Under the pieces are notes generated by a model. The model was given only the letters and a program-made list of their open reading frames with translations. It made no database searches and had not been told where the DNA came from. This document shows, piece by piece, positions 34,774 through 50,096 of a DNA stretch of 64,000 bases. Both the position numbers and the translations under genes were made by a program. Origin of the DNA: Rhabditoides inermis (Eukaryota > Nematoda > Chromadorea > Rhabditida > Rhabditidae); assembly GCA_963966185.1 (NCBI GenBank), contig CAWZYM010000405.1, positions 477,501 through 541,500 on the forward strand. The letters run 5' to 3'. The stretch's first letter is position 1, and the number at the start of each line of letters is the position of its first letter.

Positions 34774-37700
34774 AGTACGATTGAAGAAGAAGAGATTGTG
34801 ATCCCTCCGCATTGTTTTACTATCCTCATTTCACACCAATTTACAGTTTCGTAGCTTGCTCAACTCACTGTTTCGCTAGTTTGTACTAATCGTTTTTTGA
34901 TAATGTTTATATAGTTTTATATTGTGCCTTGAGTTTTATGCTACATATTCTATATCGTGGTGCTCACCAGAGTCGCGTTTATCGCTTTGTCTCCCCCGCA
35001 ATAAATCGATTTTTGTCGTTTCTGAGTCGTAGATGCTCCACGTTTTTGCACGCATTGGAACCCGGGAGTGCATTACAATTGCGCTCACCTCATGTGCAGA
35101 GAGGGAAGGAGAATATATATATAAATCTCTCGTCTTGATGTTATGTGCGCGTTCGGCTGACGACGGCAGGCAGGCGAGATTTATGCGCCGCCGTGGCTTT
35201 GCGCATTTCAGCGACGGTGAATTATTAGAATTCTCACCCTCATTCTCTTTTCCATTAGAGATGGAAGAAGGGGCTAGCGCATCTGTGGGGGCGAGAGCGT
35301 TTGAGTGCGCGGCTAGGCTCGGCCGCATTGTCGAATATAGAGAGTGAGTGGCAGAAGAATGTTTCCGCCGATTATTCCACCGCCTTTCACACTCTCTCTC
35401 TCTTACTCACGCCACGTGTATTCCATTGCGAATTCCCGTAGTATTTCGGGAGAGGGGGGGGCTGGTAGTGAGTGGTGGAGAGGGTTATCCCCCAAGGGCC
35501 CGTCATTTGCCCCTTTCTCTCTCCCTCCCTCCTCTCCTCCTCCTCCTCCTCCTCCTCCTCCTCCTCCTCCGCAGCCTATCCGAGCCGCTCCCACGTTTTC
35601 GGAACTAGCTATTTAGCTATTGACTATTGACGTAGCCACGCATACGCGTACGTTGATGTCTGCTTGAAGATGCTCTGCTAGCAGTTTTGCCCCTTATTGT
35701 TTGTTGAACGCACTTTCGGAATCCATTTCCACCTACGACGTGCAGTCACTTCTCAGTCAAGTAATACTATTATACTATAGTAGTTCGAGTCTTTTCAAAC
35801 ATCTTTCGCGTTGTCTTGCGAAAACCCAGATTACTACAGAATAGCCTCAAAAACTCAAAATACTTAACGAATACGGTTGAGACACTGGCCGATCATTGAC
35901 TGTCACGTGAAGACGATCCAATTATGAGGTGGAGCAATGACACTCTCAGGGGCAGTGAAGCGTGTGCGCGCGCGAGTCGCAGAGGCAACTACCAATTATC
36001 CTCATCATACCTGTAGAGGAGAGTGTGTCTCCCAACTCACCCAGTACTTTGTGCCCTTGCGCAGAGTGCGCATCCCACTCAATTCATTCTCTCTCCGTTT
36101 CCCTATCACGTTGTCTGTTTCGGTACTTTATGGAATAATGTTTTTTGGTGGGCGAGTTTACGTTTCCGAGCCGCTGCGCTCAGTAGCAGTAGTGTTATGC
36201 ATAATTGGGCGAGTGAGTGAGTTTGTGGAGTTAGTGCCGCTTTACCTCCCGCGAAACTCTCTACCGTATTCTTCTGACTGAAAAAGCGAACTCCCCCTCG
36301 TTTTCGCTCGACGTCCAGACGTCTGTGAAAACTCCAGGATTCCGAGCACGCGATCTGAAAAATTCTGCTGCAGGAGGAGACGAATGTGTGACGATCGGAG
36401 AACATATTCTAGCGGTCCTAATCGCTACCGAACGAACACTCCAGCTTCATTTTCTTCCTTTTTTGGCAGACATGCTTCTTCCCTGGCTAATTCCACCTTG
36501 TGAGAAGGAGAAAAGAGAATAGATGTGATTATGCCTTTCCTTCCTTTCGCCACTTCTTCCAAAATCGATCCCTCTCGAAATGAAAATGACTCGTACAATA
36601 ACCGCGTTACAATATAATTACGTGTACGTATTCCTCTCACCCTCTCTTTCTCTTCTTACTTTTTTGAGCATGTGTGTCTATTGTCGTCACAAACCGGGAG
36701 TGTCAAGTGTTCGCCGTCTGAATTATTCTCACTTTCCCGCATCCGCTTCTGCCTGGCGGGTGAAACTCTCTCCCTCTTTTTTCGGCAGAGGGCGGCTTCC
36801 CTCCCCTCCGCTTTCCGCTTCCAAGTCTTCCTTATTTGCTTACATACCTGGATACCGATGCTGTTATCGCGCAAAGGAGAAGTGCTTATCGAAGCCGCCA
36901 TCCCAACCCGCTCCCGATAAATTTGATATCGATCCCCGGGGGGTCAGTCAGGGGGCTCTTGCCCACACTCAACCACCGCCGCCGTTATCGCTGCCCGTAA
37001 AACAGCGCCGGCAACAGTGCCATATAAAGCAGCTTTTTTCTGGTTCCGGTTCGGTGATTCAGTGTTTTCGGATAGGAAATCCACACCACTGCTTTCATAT
37101 TCACTGGATCATGACTACACTGACAATGTTGCCTTGTTATCTCGTCTGCACCGTTGCTCACAACTACGTCTTCATTTCTGTTTATCTAAAGAGTTCACAT
37201 TGAAGAGTTCATCTGAAGTTGTCAGAATATTCATATACAAACCATCCGCGTTCTCATTGGAAGAGCTGCTCGAAAAAAGAGGGGTGACAAGAGAGTGGTA
37301 TCAGATTAGGCGGCGGTGCTCGCTTGGTTGTTTCTGAATCGTGTCGCCGAATTCTGTTATCCTTGTGCCGAGGCGGGGCGATTCTGTTTGTGTTTGCGAT
37401 GATAGCCATGTCTCTCTAGATCGATGTATCATACCGCAGCGACACACATACAAATGTCAAAGCTCCACGATTTTACGTGCGCATCTTTAGTTATTCACAG
37501 TTTACTGCTCCACGACAAATTTCGGAAAACATGTATGTGTTGCAGTGTGTCGATTTTTATCACCGTTTTGATCATAACCATCATAACACATACATCTTTT
37601 GAACACATTTGCCATCGCTTTCGCAACATTCGTGATAATGTTCAATCTTCAATGTGTCGCTAGTGATAATCTTGCTCTTGTTGATATATTCTGTTCAGAA

Positions 37701-37997
37701 ACCCTTTTTAGTATCGCATACAGTCTCGCAAAGAGTTTCTTTTTATTATGATTGCGAGAGTAAAGTGATCGATTTTTTTCCATGTCACAAAAATGGTGCT
37801 GATAGAAATGTGCTAGTTGTCTTGATGATGTGGCTTCCTTCTCTTCTTCTTGCATCCACCTGATTTGTTGCGGGTACATCACGTTTCACGTACAGGCGTA
37901 TAACTTTTGTCGACAGCATGATTGAAGAGAGATCGTCTTATATTTCGACTCGTCACATTCGGATCAAGAACAATACATTGCAGCGCCCTGATGTGAC
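34774..37997. other. Gene-poor region downstream of GIT
   Basis: No gene could be supported in 3.2 kb. A (CTC)n tract lies at about 35527-35571. Pyrimidine-rich patches occur at about 36640-36860, and GAGTGAGTG-type motifs are common. The longest frames have low-complexity or unusual composition and no splice-consistent partners. A TATAAAG at about 37022 is isolated. Confidence 0.5.
35527..35571. repeat. (TCC)n microsatellite
   Basis: About 14 CTC/TCC units in the non-coding region downstream of GIT. The tract is polypyrimidine on one strand and polypurine on the other. Confidence 0.93.
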
Positions 37998-38310
37998 ATG
38001 TTGACTTGCCTCATTGTACTCGTGTCTCTCTCCGCCGCATTCGCTGCGAAGAGCTGCGCCGGAGACGACTGCGAGCGGTACCGCTGCGAGTCAGGTGAGA
38101 AGAAGATTCTGATTCTGCGAGTGCTCTTTTGGCGCGGCGCCAGGCTGCCACAGCGCACGGATCGTGCTGGTAGCGCTCCACAAAACTACACTTTTAGATA
38201 TTTTTTGTTGTTGCGATAACGACTCGGGTTTTTCTAGAATCTATCCCACCTGCACTTGATGTCTTCTCATCTGGGAAGTCGCTGTTCTCTCAGGTGTGCT
38301 CTGATTTCTT

Positions 38311-38344
<34 letters not shown>

Positions 38345-39520
38345 GAAACTCCCAACTCTAGCGATGTCGCTGTCAGTCGGACTGGAATGCTCAGTTCTGC
38401 AATATTACTAGGTAATTTGATTTTAAAATTGTAGAATTCATGTGTTTTAAAGCACTACAAATAATAACTATTTCAGGAATATAATGAAGATGAAGCCACA
38501 AAGTGTACTAGCACTACCCACTATTTGCATATGCAGGTGAATTGCTCTTTACAAGATTTTTTTTATTTTTATTTTATTCTTTTAAGATAAACAATTGATT
38601 GATTGATTAATTAATTGATTGATTGCTTTTTTCTTACCTGTTGATAGTGTTGATTCTTTTTTTCTTTCAGAAAATTTTCCGACGGCGGCGGCAACTGTCA
38701 ACAATTCATCACACGCTGTTTCAATAGGAAAGATCGGTGGGTTTTTTATAGACAGATTTTTAACTCGTCCGAATATAAAATGATCCCCCGCGTATTGCAT
38801 ATACTGTAGTGCTTATGAGCTTGTGAATGAACTTTTTTTTAAAGATTTCAATAACTTTTTTCCATATTTTCTCATTTTACAGGTGCAAATGCTGTTTCAA
38901 TCAACCTGATGACTGGTGCGATCACATAAAGTGCACCAATGGAGAACCCGACTTTGAGTGCGTGTCTTATGAGATTATGAGCCATAATTTCCTCACCAGC
39001 AGTTCTCTTATAATACTACGTTCTCTAGTTATAAGTTCACATCGTTCACGAAACAACCCCTTCCAGAAGGATTTCTCAACCACCTAATTATGAAATAACG
39101 TTTCGACAACAACACACTCGTTGAACACCATATTTTCAGCCGAGCAAACATAATGAGTCAGATTTGATAAGACAATCGCACTGATATTGCATTTGGCTTT
39201 TTATCCGCCGAATTTTCAAATTCATTGCAGCGGTTCGAACACGACTTGCGTTTGCCACTCAAACCCTGCCGACTATCCAGTACAGGTAAACAAATACTAA
39301 CTGTTGTTTATCGTTCATTCTCCTCAATCACATAAAACATGATACTGCATAACGATGTACTGTGGAACGTTAGTACGTATTTGAACATGTTGCCTCCACA
39401 AAAAAAACGTTGCAGGTGTGTGACAAGAACTCGGTGCCTCCAACGCTGCGCACACCAAACACCGTGCCTGCTATGATAGAAACACAGACAGAAGCTGAGA
39501 TGGTGGGGGATAAGGTATGT

Positions 39521-39566
<46 letters not shown>

Positions 39567-39855
39567 AAGAGAGAGGAGAAAGAGAATGAGAGAGAGGAGA
39601 GAGAGAATGAGAGAGAGAGGAGAGAGAGAGGAGAGAGAGACCTGATCGTAGAACGTGATCACACACGTGCTGGAGAACCGTGCGTTGATGTGCATGCTGG
39701 TGGCTGGTCTGTTGATGCTCGTCCTCATTCTCACTGTCATTGGACTGATCGCCGGCAACAGACGGCACAGAAGGTACGACAATTCTGCCAAATGGTACAC
39801 AAAAACCAAGCATGCACATCCTACAAGCACAAACTGTTTCTGCCCTTTCACCTGA
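37998..39855 (+). CDS. Cys-rich single-pass membrane protein, unrecognised
   Basis: Ten exons joined by GT-AG introns give about 253 residues in one frame. Signal peptide MLTCLIVLVSLSAAFA is followed by a Cys-rich ectodomain: CAGDDCERYRC; CRCQSDWNAQFC; CICR; CQQFITRCFNR; CKCCFNQPDDWCDHIKC; CVCHSNPADYPVQVC. Several spacings are EGF-like, but I cannot place it in a named family. A linker with acidic and Thr residues leads to one membrane helix (about residues 199-219, MLVAGLLMLVLILTVIGLIAG), then NRRHRR and a short basic tail ending in CFCPFT at 39855. The topology is type I. The tail end depends on reading through a possible donor after HRR; splicing there would change the last 26 residues. 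A (GTT)n tract and a GA-rich tract occupy introns. Confidence 0.7.
38309..38342. repeat. (TTG)n microsatellite
   Basis: About 11 TTG/GTT units in intron 2 of the Cys-rich membrane-protein gene. A similar run of GTT units lies at about 26186-26227 in a GIT intron. Confidence 0.92.
39520..39640. repeat. GA-rich tract
   Basis: Purine-only sequence with GA and GGAGA variants, in the intron directly before the membrane-helix exon (acceptor at about 39650). Confidence 0.9.
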
Positions 39856-40878
39856 CAGTACAGTTGTGCTGACTGATTGCCGGGCTTCATCACAGAGATG
39901 ATCAACCAGCTGTTAGTAGAGTAGTTATAATGTCTATCAACCCAGTCGTGTTGGTTTGTGTGCACTCTGTGTCTGTACGTGCACATACATGCAGATGCTC
40001 ACCAGTCTTACCATTGCGAAACTGGAAAGCAAAAGCGACAGACAGTTAACAGATGATGTACCATTGTCAACTATAACTATCCGTAAACTCGCAACCGGGC
40101 GCTACCTGCTTCTTTTTCGAAGAGAGTACTAGAAGGGTAACATATAGTATTGCCAAGTAACGGTCATCACGAACTGCGGGAAATCTTGACAAAATACAAC
40201 TATGTGTACTTTTATAAACTCGAAATTGATTGTGATAGAGGATGATAGACGACTCACTGACTCACACATTTCAACAGCAGAATTTGAACCCCCCCCCCCC
40301 TAACAGTTATGAAGAATGGGAACATAACCAAACTATCAATCAAATGCATATTCGAATACTATCTTTACAATGTTTACCATCTTAGGTAATTGCATTAAGT
40401 AAAAAGTGGAAATGTTCAAGAAATCGTTTAAGGAGACGGGAAGAGCGCACGCTGCGGAGACACATGGCCCACGAGGCGCTGCTCACACAGAGAGCAGGTG
40501 CGTGTTATACAATTCATACATAGTCCGAATTTGCGAGTGCACCCTACTGGCTCCCAGCCGTCGCAACGCGCTCTGCCGTTCTCCAGTTCAATTCAATCAG
40601 TTTCATAAGCTCATCAGTATTTGCATTTTTCCTCCATCAATATGAATAGTCGTATTTTGTAGTTAACAAACTTTTTTCGATGACATGATTTTGCCAAACA
40701 CAAACTCATTTTTTCTATACTGTTGCGAAAGAAAGATGTGCCACCGCGCCCGAGGCGTGAGGGTTCGACGACAAACAGCTTCTATTACCTACCTATTCCA
40801 GAAGACGACCGCTACCTGCCGACCGCTTGATCTTCTCAATCACACACGTCATCTCACACCGCCTTATTCGCGTAGACT

Positions 40879-40948
<70 letters not shown>

Positions 40949-41699
40949 TTCGCATGTTCCTCGCGCGCAGTGTCGCGCATAGGAGCCCGGGTCTCTGCCT
41001 CTCATCGTTTTCATTTCTTCTTCTCCTTCTTCGTCACGTTTTCACATATAAAATAGAGGATCCCACGATTTTTGTGTCTTTCCGCGCCCCTCTCCGTTTC
41101 ACATCGGCAATAAACACCTATTGTAACACGCATTTCATATATATCTTTATTTAATTGTCTACGTGTGACCGGGGACTAGTCCGGCCTATTCACAACCGAA
41201 ATGCTACCACTAGACACATGCACACACGAAATCCGACACAACACAATTATATGTGTACCATACATATATATAGCACTCTACGGAGAGATGGATGTTTAGT
41301 TACAGTATGACACTGTGGTCGGTGGAGCGGGGTCGGCGGGCGAGGCGTCGCGTCAATGATCATCGCAAAAGGTGAGCGACCACGCCCCCTCCGACCACGC
41401 CCCCACCGGCCAAGAATGAGAGATGATCACCGAGTCGAGACAGGGTACAAGAGTGCTGGGAATGTGACGGGGTGCGTCGTCGTGTATGTGTGTGTGAGAG
41501 AGAGAGAGGGGGAGAGAGAGAGAGAGAGAGTACGGAGGGGGAGACGCAAAACGAATACACAGGGTACGGTATTATGTGACTAGCTCCTGGATGCTCACAC
41601 AATTAAACAAACGCATAATCTCATCGCGGAGAGAAGATAAATACAGGAAGAGAATTCGAGTCAATAAGTTATATATGGAAGTGAGTGGGAGTGGGGTGG
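39856..41699. other. Convergent intergenic region
   Basis: No gene is visible between the membrane-protein gene and the complexin 3' end. It contains a C10 run near 40291, a long TA array at 40882-40947, and CT/GA tracts at about 41495-41530. Confidence 0.5.
40882..40947. repeat. (TA)n microsatellite
   Basis: About 33 TA units, self-complementary and able to extrude as a cruciform. It lies in intergenic DNA. Confidence 0.95.
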
Positions 41700-45838
<4,139 letters not shown>

Positions 45839-46046
45839 GGTGGAATCTAGAAGAAGACAGAAAATGAATAATGAAGGAGATGCGACAGGCGGCGACGACG
45901 CTTCGATCACGACAGCAAAACAGGCACACAACAAACGCGTACGCAAAAATATGCGGTTACCCTTGGGAACACCTTGTTCGTAAAACGTGTTAATTGGTCG
46001 GGCAAGAGAGAGAGAGAGAAGAGTGAAGAGAAGAGAAGAGAAGAGA

Positions 46047-46118
46047 GGGAGGGAGGGAGGGAGGGAGGGAGGGAGGGAGGGAGGGAGGGAGGGAGGGAGG
46101 GAGGGAGGGAGGGAGGGA
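46047..46118 (+). repeat. (GGGA)18 tract upstream of complexin
   Basis: 72 bp of perfect GGGA repeats, about 210 bp upstream of the complexin start codon. Each unit supplies a G-triplet, so the plus strand (the template strand of complexin) can form many adjacent G-quadruplexes. Confidence 0.95.
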
Positions 46119-46228
46119 GAAGGAGAGAAGGAGAGAAGGAGAGAAGGAGAAGGAGAATGAGATGGAGAGTGAAAGAGCGAGTTTGGATGTGTGAGATGGC
46201 GATAGGAGGAAAAGGTTAAAGGGAGTGT

Positions 46229-46518
46229 ACACTCTGAATTTCGAAGTTGAGTTAACACTAGGATGTGAAAATATGCTGAAAATGATGCACTTTTGCCAAT
46301 ACAACTATGTGTCGGAGATACCTTTAAGTCTGCGAAAAGTTATGTCAAACATTGAAAATTGGCACTAATTGGCACCAATTTCTGCATTTTGACACATTTT
46401 GCGCTCAATTTTTATCGACTTGCCGGCATTTTCAACAAATAGTTATACTGGAAAAACTCCATAGTTTTCATCATATTTTCACATACCGGTGCTAACTCAA
46501 CTTCGAAATTCAGAGTGT
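46229..46518. mobile_element. MITE-like element with 26-bp perfect TIRs
   Basis: A 290-bp element. Left end 46229-46254 (ACACTCTGAATTTCG...) and right end 46493-46518 are perfect inverted copies. The interior is AT-rich and non-coding. No clear target-site duplication is seen, so the superfamily is unassigned. Confidence 0.8.
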
Positions 46519-46530
46519 CAATCAATCGTT

Positions 46531-46572
46531 TATCCGGAATCGTTATATCTGAATATGACAACACAATCATAA
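46531..46572 (-). mobile_element. Short LINE-like 3' fragment
   Basis: Reverse complement of the ~42 bp that precede the ACTTGA tail at about 30652-30696, including GTTTATCCGGAATCGTTAT. It lies between the 26-bp-TIR element and the 109-bp fold-back. Confidence 0.65.
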
Positions 46573-46900
46573 TTATCTTTCAAAAGTACTTCCAAGTAAA
46601 AGTAGTTGGTTTGTACTGTTGTCTCAGTTGAGCAAAAGGACTGACATGTTTTCAATGGAGACATGTGCCAACAGGCTCTCTCTCTCATACCAGTGCAAAG
46701 CGGCCATATTATAATGAACGCGTTTACAAAGTTATGCAGTTATTATCTAAAAACACAACTTCTGTTGTAACATAACACGTCGAATAATGCTGAGAGCCTG
46801 TTTGCACATGTCTCCATTGAAAACATGTCAGTCCTTTTGCTCAACTGAGACAACAGTACAAACCAACTACTTTTACTTGGAAGTACTTTTGAAAGATAAT
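46572..46900. mobile_element. Fold-back element with 109-bp arms
   Basis: Left arm 46572-46680 and right arm 46792-46900 are inverted copies over 109 bp with one mismatch noticed (CCAACAGG against AAACAGG). The spacer is about 111 bp. Arms this long and this similar mark a recent fold-back or terminal-inverted-repeat element. Confidence 0.9.
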
Positions 46901-47256
46901 ATCTGTCCTTTTCTTAAGTTTTGTTTCACAAAATTATATTTTCATACACGTTCGCGATTCGCTGCGAGGATACCGACGCGCACCCGCTATTCGCCTCTCT
47001 CTCTCACTCACACACAGAGGGGGCGGGGCGAAAGCGATTGTCCGACGCCCGACACCAATCTCAATCCGCACTCGAATGCGGACTCTCCGTATCTCGCTTT
47101 AAATTCAATCAAACTCAATACAACTTTCTATAACTCTATCGAATAGAGATGTGAATGCAATGTAACAGTGGAAATCACTTCAAAATGAGGAAAAGTGCTT
47201 CATCCGGGAAAAGTCGTTTTTGAGCATTCTAGCGCGCGGGGACATCCAGTACAAAC

Positions 47257-47280
47257 GAGAGGGCGCTGGCGCGCCCTCTC
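47257..47280. other. GC-rich hairpin 1
   Basis: Perfect 10-bp stem (GAGAGGGCGC/GCGCCCTCTC) with a TGGC loop, close to the 159-bp dispersed repeat. Confidence 0.85.
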
Positions 47281-47319
47281 TAATAATATGAAGCGAACAG
47301 TAGTGCCTAAGATACTAGA

Positions 47320-47478
47320 TATACTCTGCGCCAGAGCGATAGTTTTCGATCTGCCTCGCTTGCAGTTCGAAATACGGTGCCCTAACCGTCTGCCTCTCTT
47401 GTTTTGCGCGCTATTGCCGAGACCTGACTCTCCGTCTTCCTCTGATCTACTCCACCGCGCGCAACTTATTGCGAGCAT
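47320..47478 (-). repeat. 159-bp dispersed repeat, copy 2
   Basis: Inverted counterpart of 27988-28146. Hairpins with GC-rich stems flank it on both sides (47257-47280, 47482-47503 and 47518-47538), but those are not part of copy 1. Confidence 0.88.
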
Positions 47479-47481
47479 TAG

Positions 47482-47538
47482 GGGCGGCGCGTCAGCGCCG
47501 CCCGTTTGTTATGATCTGTGGCGCGCGCAGCGCGCCAC
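47482..47538. other. GC-rich hairpins 2 and 3
   Basis: Two adjacent perfect 9-bp stems: 47482-47490 with 47495-47503 (GTCA loop), and 47518-47526 with 47530-47538 (GCA loop). Single-strand DNA or RNA would fold strongly here. Confidence 0.82.
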
Positions 47539-47715
47539 TCCCAATCCACACGCTATTTGGCTATCATAATACAATATACTTCATTAGAGTGTGTTATGTG
47601 TTAGGGTATCATTTTGTAAGACCTATGAGTATGATTTGTTGAATAAATATCGGTTGCGGCGCCCAGAACAGCCTCTCTCTCGCTCTCTCCCGCTTTGCCA
47701 CTAAACGTGTTTACG

Positions 47716-47717
<2 letters not shown>

Positions 47718-47756
<39 letters not shown>
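47718..47756 (+). repeat. (GGC)13 repeat
   Basis: Thirteen perfect GGC triplets in non-coding DNA with flanking GAC. CGG-type repeats fold readily and tend to expand. Confidence 0.95.
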
Positions 47757-47758
<2 letters not shown>

Positions 47759-48314
47759 CGGTGTGCATCACGTAAGCTCCGCCCACTGCACTCTGCGCTT
47801 ATTGGTCTCTCGGCCTCTTGCCGGTGAAAACTGATTGGCCGAGCGCATGCCCCGCCCTTCGCTCACCCACTCTCGTGTCGGATCGATCGCGCGCCGTCTC
47901 TGGCGTCTCTTGCGAGCGCACACTCTCTGCGCACTCTCTCATGTCCACTGGCGAGTGACTGGGCAGCCGGCCTGTTATCTGATCGAACGATCTCGGCGAG
48001 AGAGAGAGTGTGAGAGTGAGAGAGCGCATGTTCTCTTACCGACTTGCCGGTTAGAAAACGTGCGAATTGCAGAAAGCAGGCCGGATGACGCTGTTTTGTT
48101 CTCTGTGCAACTCCTCAGTTCGAACAGTAATACCAGAAACACAGGAAAATAACCGTATAAGAAAGCTAGCTGAGTTCAGTTCAACGCACCCAGTCCGGCT
48201 ATTCATGACCGAAGGTTCATTAGCTCAAAATCTGAAGATTGTCTTTCTGTGTCTAGAGAGAACAGTGAGGGTAGAAAAAGAGAGTGTTCAAGCGGAGAAT
48301 AAAACACAATATGC

Positions 48315-48550
48315 TCTGAGAGAGAGAACGAGAGAGAGAAAGAAAAAGTGATAGAGAGGGGAGATAAAGAGGAGAGAGAAAGAGATTGAGAAAGAGAGAG
48401 ATAGAAAAGGGAGAGAGAGAGAGAGAAAGAGAAGGAGAAGGAGAGATAATGAGAGTTAGGGAGTGATAGAGAGAGGAAAGAAAAAGAGAAGGGCGAGTGA
48501 TAGAGAAAGAGAGAGAAAGAGAGAGAGGGGGGAAAGAGTGAGAGAGAGGG
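48315..48550. repeat. Purine-only tract
   Basis: About 235 bp of A/G sequence with only rare T, a degenerate GA array and a candidate for triplex formation. Confidence 0.85.
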
Positions 48551-48874
48551 CTATTAGATAAGCGAAATAGAGCGCATCAATCGTCAATGAGCGATCCGAC
48601 CAGGCTGTTCGTTTCCTGATTCTGACTACGTTTTCGAAGACTCTCTAGTTTGGATACGTCAGTGTACTAGTTTTCGAAGATTTTCAAGTTACTGACGTGA
48701 CTGTTATCAGTGACTGTTACTATGTCTGTGTATTTGTGAATTGTTAATTGTGAGTATTGTAAATTGTAAGTTATTTGTATCTTTATAGCATGATATTCTG
48801 ACTAGTGAGTTTGTAATATGTATTTTCGTTATCTAATGTACAAAATTTCTTCGAAATTTGAGAAAAGGACATCC

Positions 48875-49275
48875 ATTCTCTTTCGAAAAGTACAGGAGTA
48901 AAAAGGAGTGGTTTGTTTTGATCTAATTCAACAAAAGCACATGCATATTTTTTTCTTCGCAGCTGACTAAAATTTCAAAACAAACCTGCTCTTTCTAATC
49001 GATGAAAAAAGCGAACATATGTAATTGTAATATGTACTATAATAATTTAAAATAAAAGACCTTTTTGTTGTTAAATTTTTATGCATTTGCATGCGTATAT
49101 CTGATCAAAAATCACACATTTCATAGTTATGAAACATTTCATAGTACATCGTTTGAAAGAGCAGGTTTGTTTTGAAATTTTAGTCAGCTGCGAAGAAAAA
49201 AATATGCATGTGCTTTTGTTGAATTAGATCAAAACAAACCACTCCTTTTTACTCCTGTACTTTTCGAAAGAGAAT
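48875..49275. mobile_element. Fold-back element with 121-bp perfect arms
   Basis: Left arm 48875-48995 and right arm 49155-49275 appear perfectly complementary over 121 bp around a 159-bp AT-rich spacer. The right arm lies next to the LINE-like copy at 49285. There is no coding capacity, so it is non-autonomous. Confidence 0.92.
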
Positions 49276-49284
49276 AGAACTATA

Positions 49285-49600
49285 CATAGGCTTACGCCGG
49301 GAAAAGACAGGTAGGCTGACGAGGTTAGTGGTGGGAAGACGATACTTGATCGATAATCATTCCTGGACCATTAGAGTACCATTCTTGACGTGTAGTGCAC
49401 CAAAGTTTTCTTTGCTTCCATGCCAATCAGTATCTCCTCGCGCCATAGCTGCTTCCACATGAGGGTACTTCCTGCCGCCTCACTGGTTACTCGGGAAGGA
49501 TTCTTGTCGATGACCGAACATTCGGCGGCGGTGGGGCAAAATGAGGACCCGACCGCACGCCGCGGGAAAAAGAAGAAGAATAAGAAGAATAAGAAGAAGT
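49285..49600 (-). mobile_element. Candidate LINE 3' region, copy 2
   Basis: Minus-strand relative of 30298-30726. In both copies one frame encodes PRRAVGSSF followed by IDKNPS, so the conserved part may once have been coding. This copy lacks the ACTTGA tail; the fold-back element begins where the tail would lie. Confidence 0.6.
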
Positions 49601-49715
49601 GTACACTCCCTTTAAATCGACGCACATAATTCAGGTGGAGAGTGGGGAACGGACAATTGACGTGGCACGTCGTCATTATGATAGAACAGAGGCGCGGGTG
49701 TTGATGGAACGACTT

Positions 49716-49720
<5 letters not shown>

Positions 49721-49784
<64 letters not shown>
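49721..49784. repeat. (CT)n-(TA)n compound microsatellite
   Basis: A CT run passes directly into a TA run. A GA run at about 49869-49916 lies 85 bp further on. Confidence 0.93.
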
Positions 49785-49785
<1 letters not shown>

Positions 49786-49866
49786 CTATTCTCCTCTCCT
49801 TTCATTACAGGCAACAGGTGGGGTTGTTGTCAACGCGTCGCAACTCGCGAATAATGAACGACATAC

Positions 49867-49919
<53 letters not shown>

Positions 49920-50057
49920 TGGCGGAAGACGGATAACTTATGAACGTGGATTCAGTTGATGCAATGCGTGCACACATCTATGTATGTAGGTGGCGAGCCT
50001 CTAGGCGTATTCCATTCACACTCACTCTCGGATGCCACTAGAGGGGGACATAGAGAA

Positions 50058-50096
<39 letters not shown>

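Noticed and set aside
36580..37203. 207-codon plus-strand frame
   Set aside because: Low-complexity start, no domain, no splice partners, TATA-like and repeat fragments inside; not supportable as a gene.
39370..39986. Minus-strand Ser/Leu-rich open frames
   Set aside because: They are translations of the GA/CT tract and of the opposite strand of the membrane-protein exons.
45990..46304. Pro/Ser/Leu repeat proteins on the minus strand
   Set aside because: Translation of the GGGA tract; no start context or splicing.
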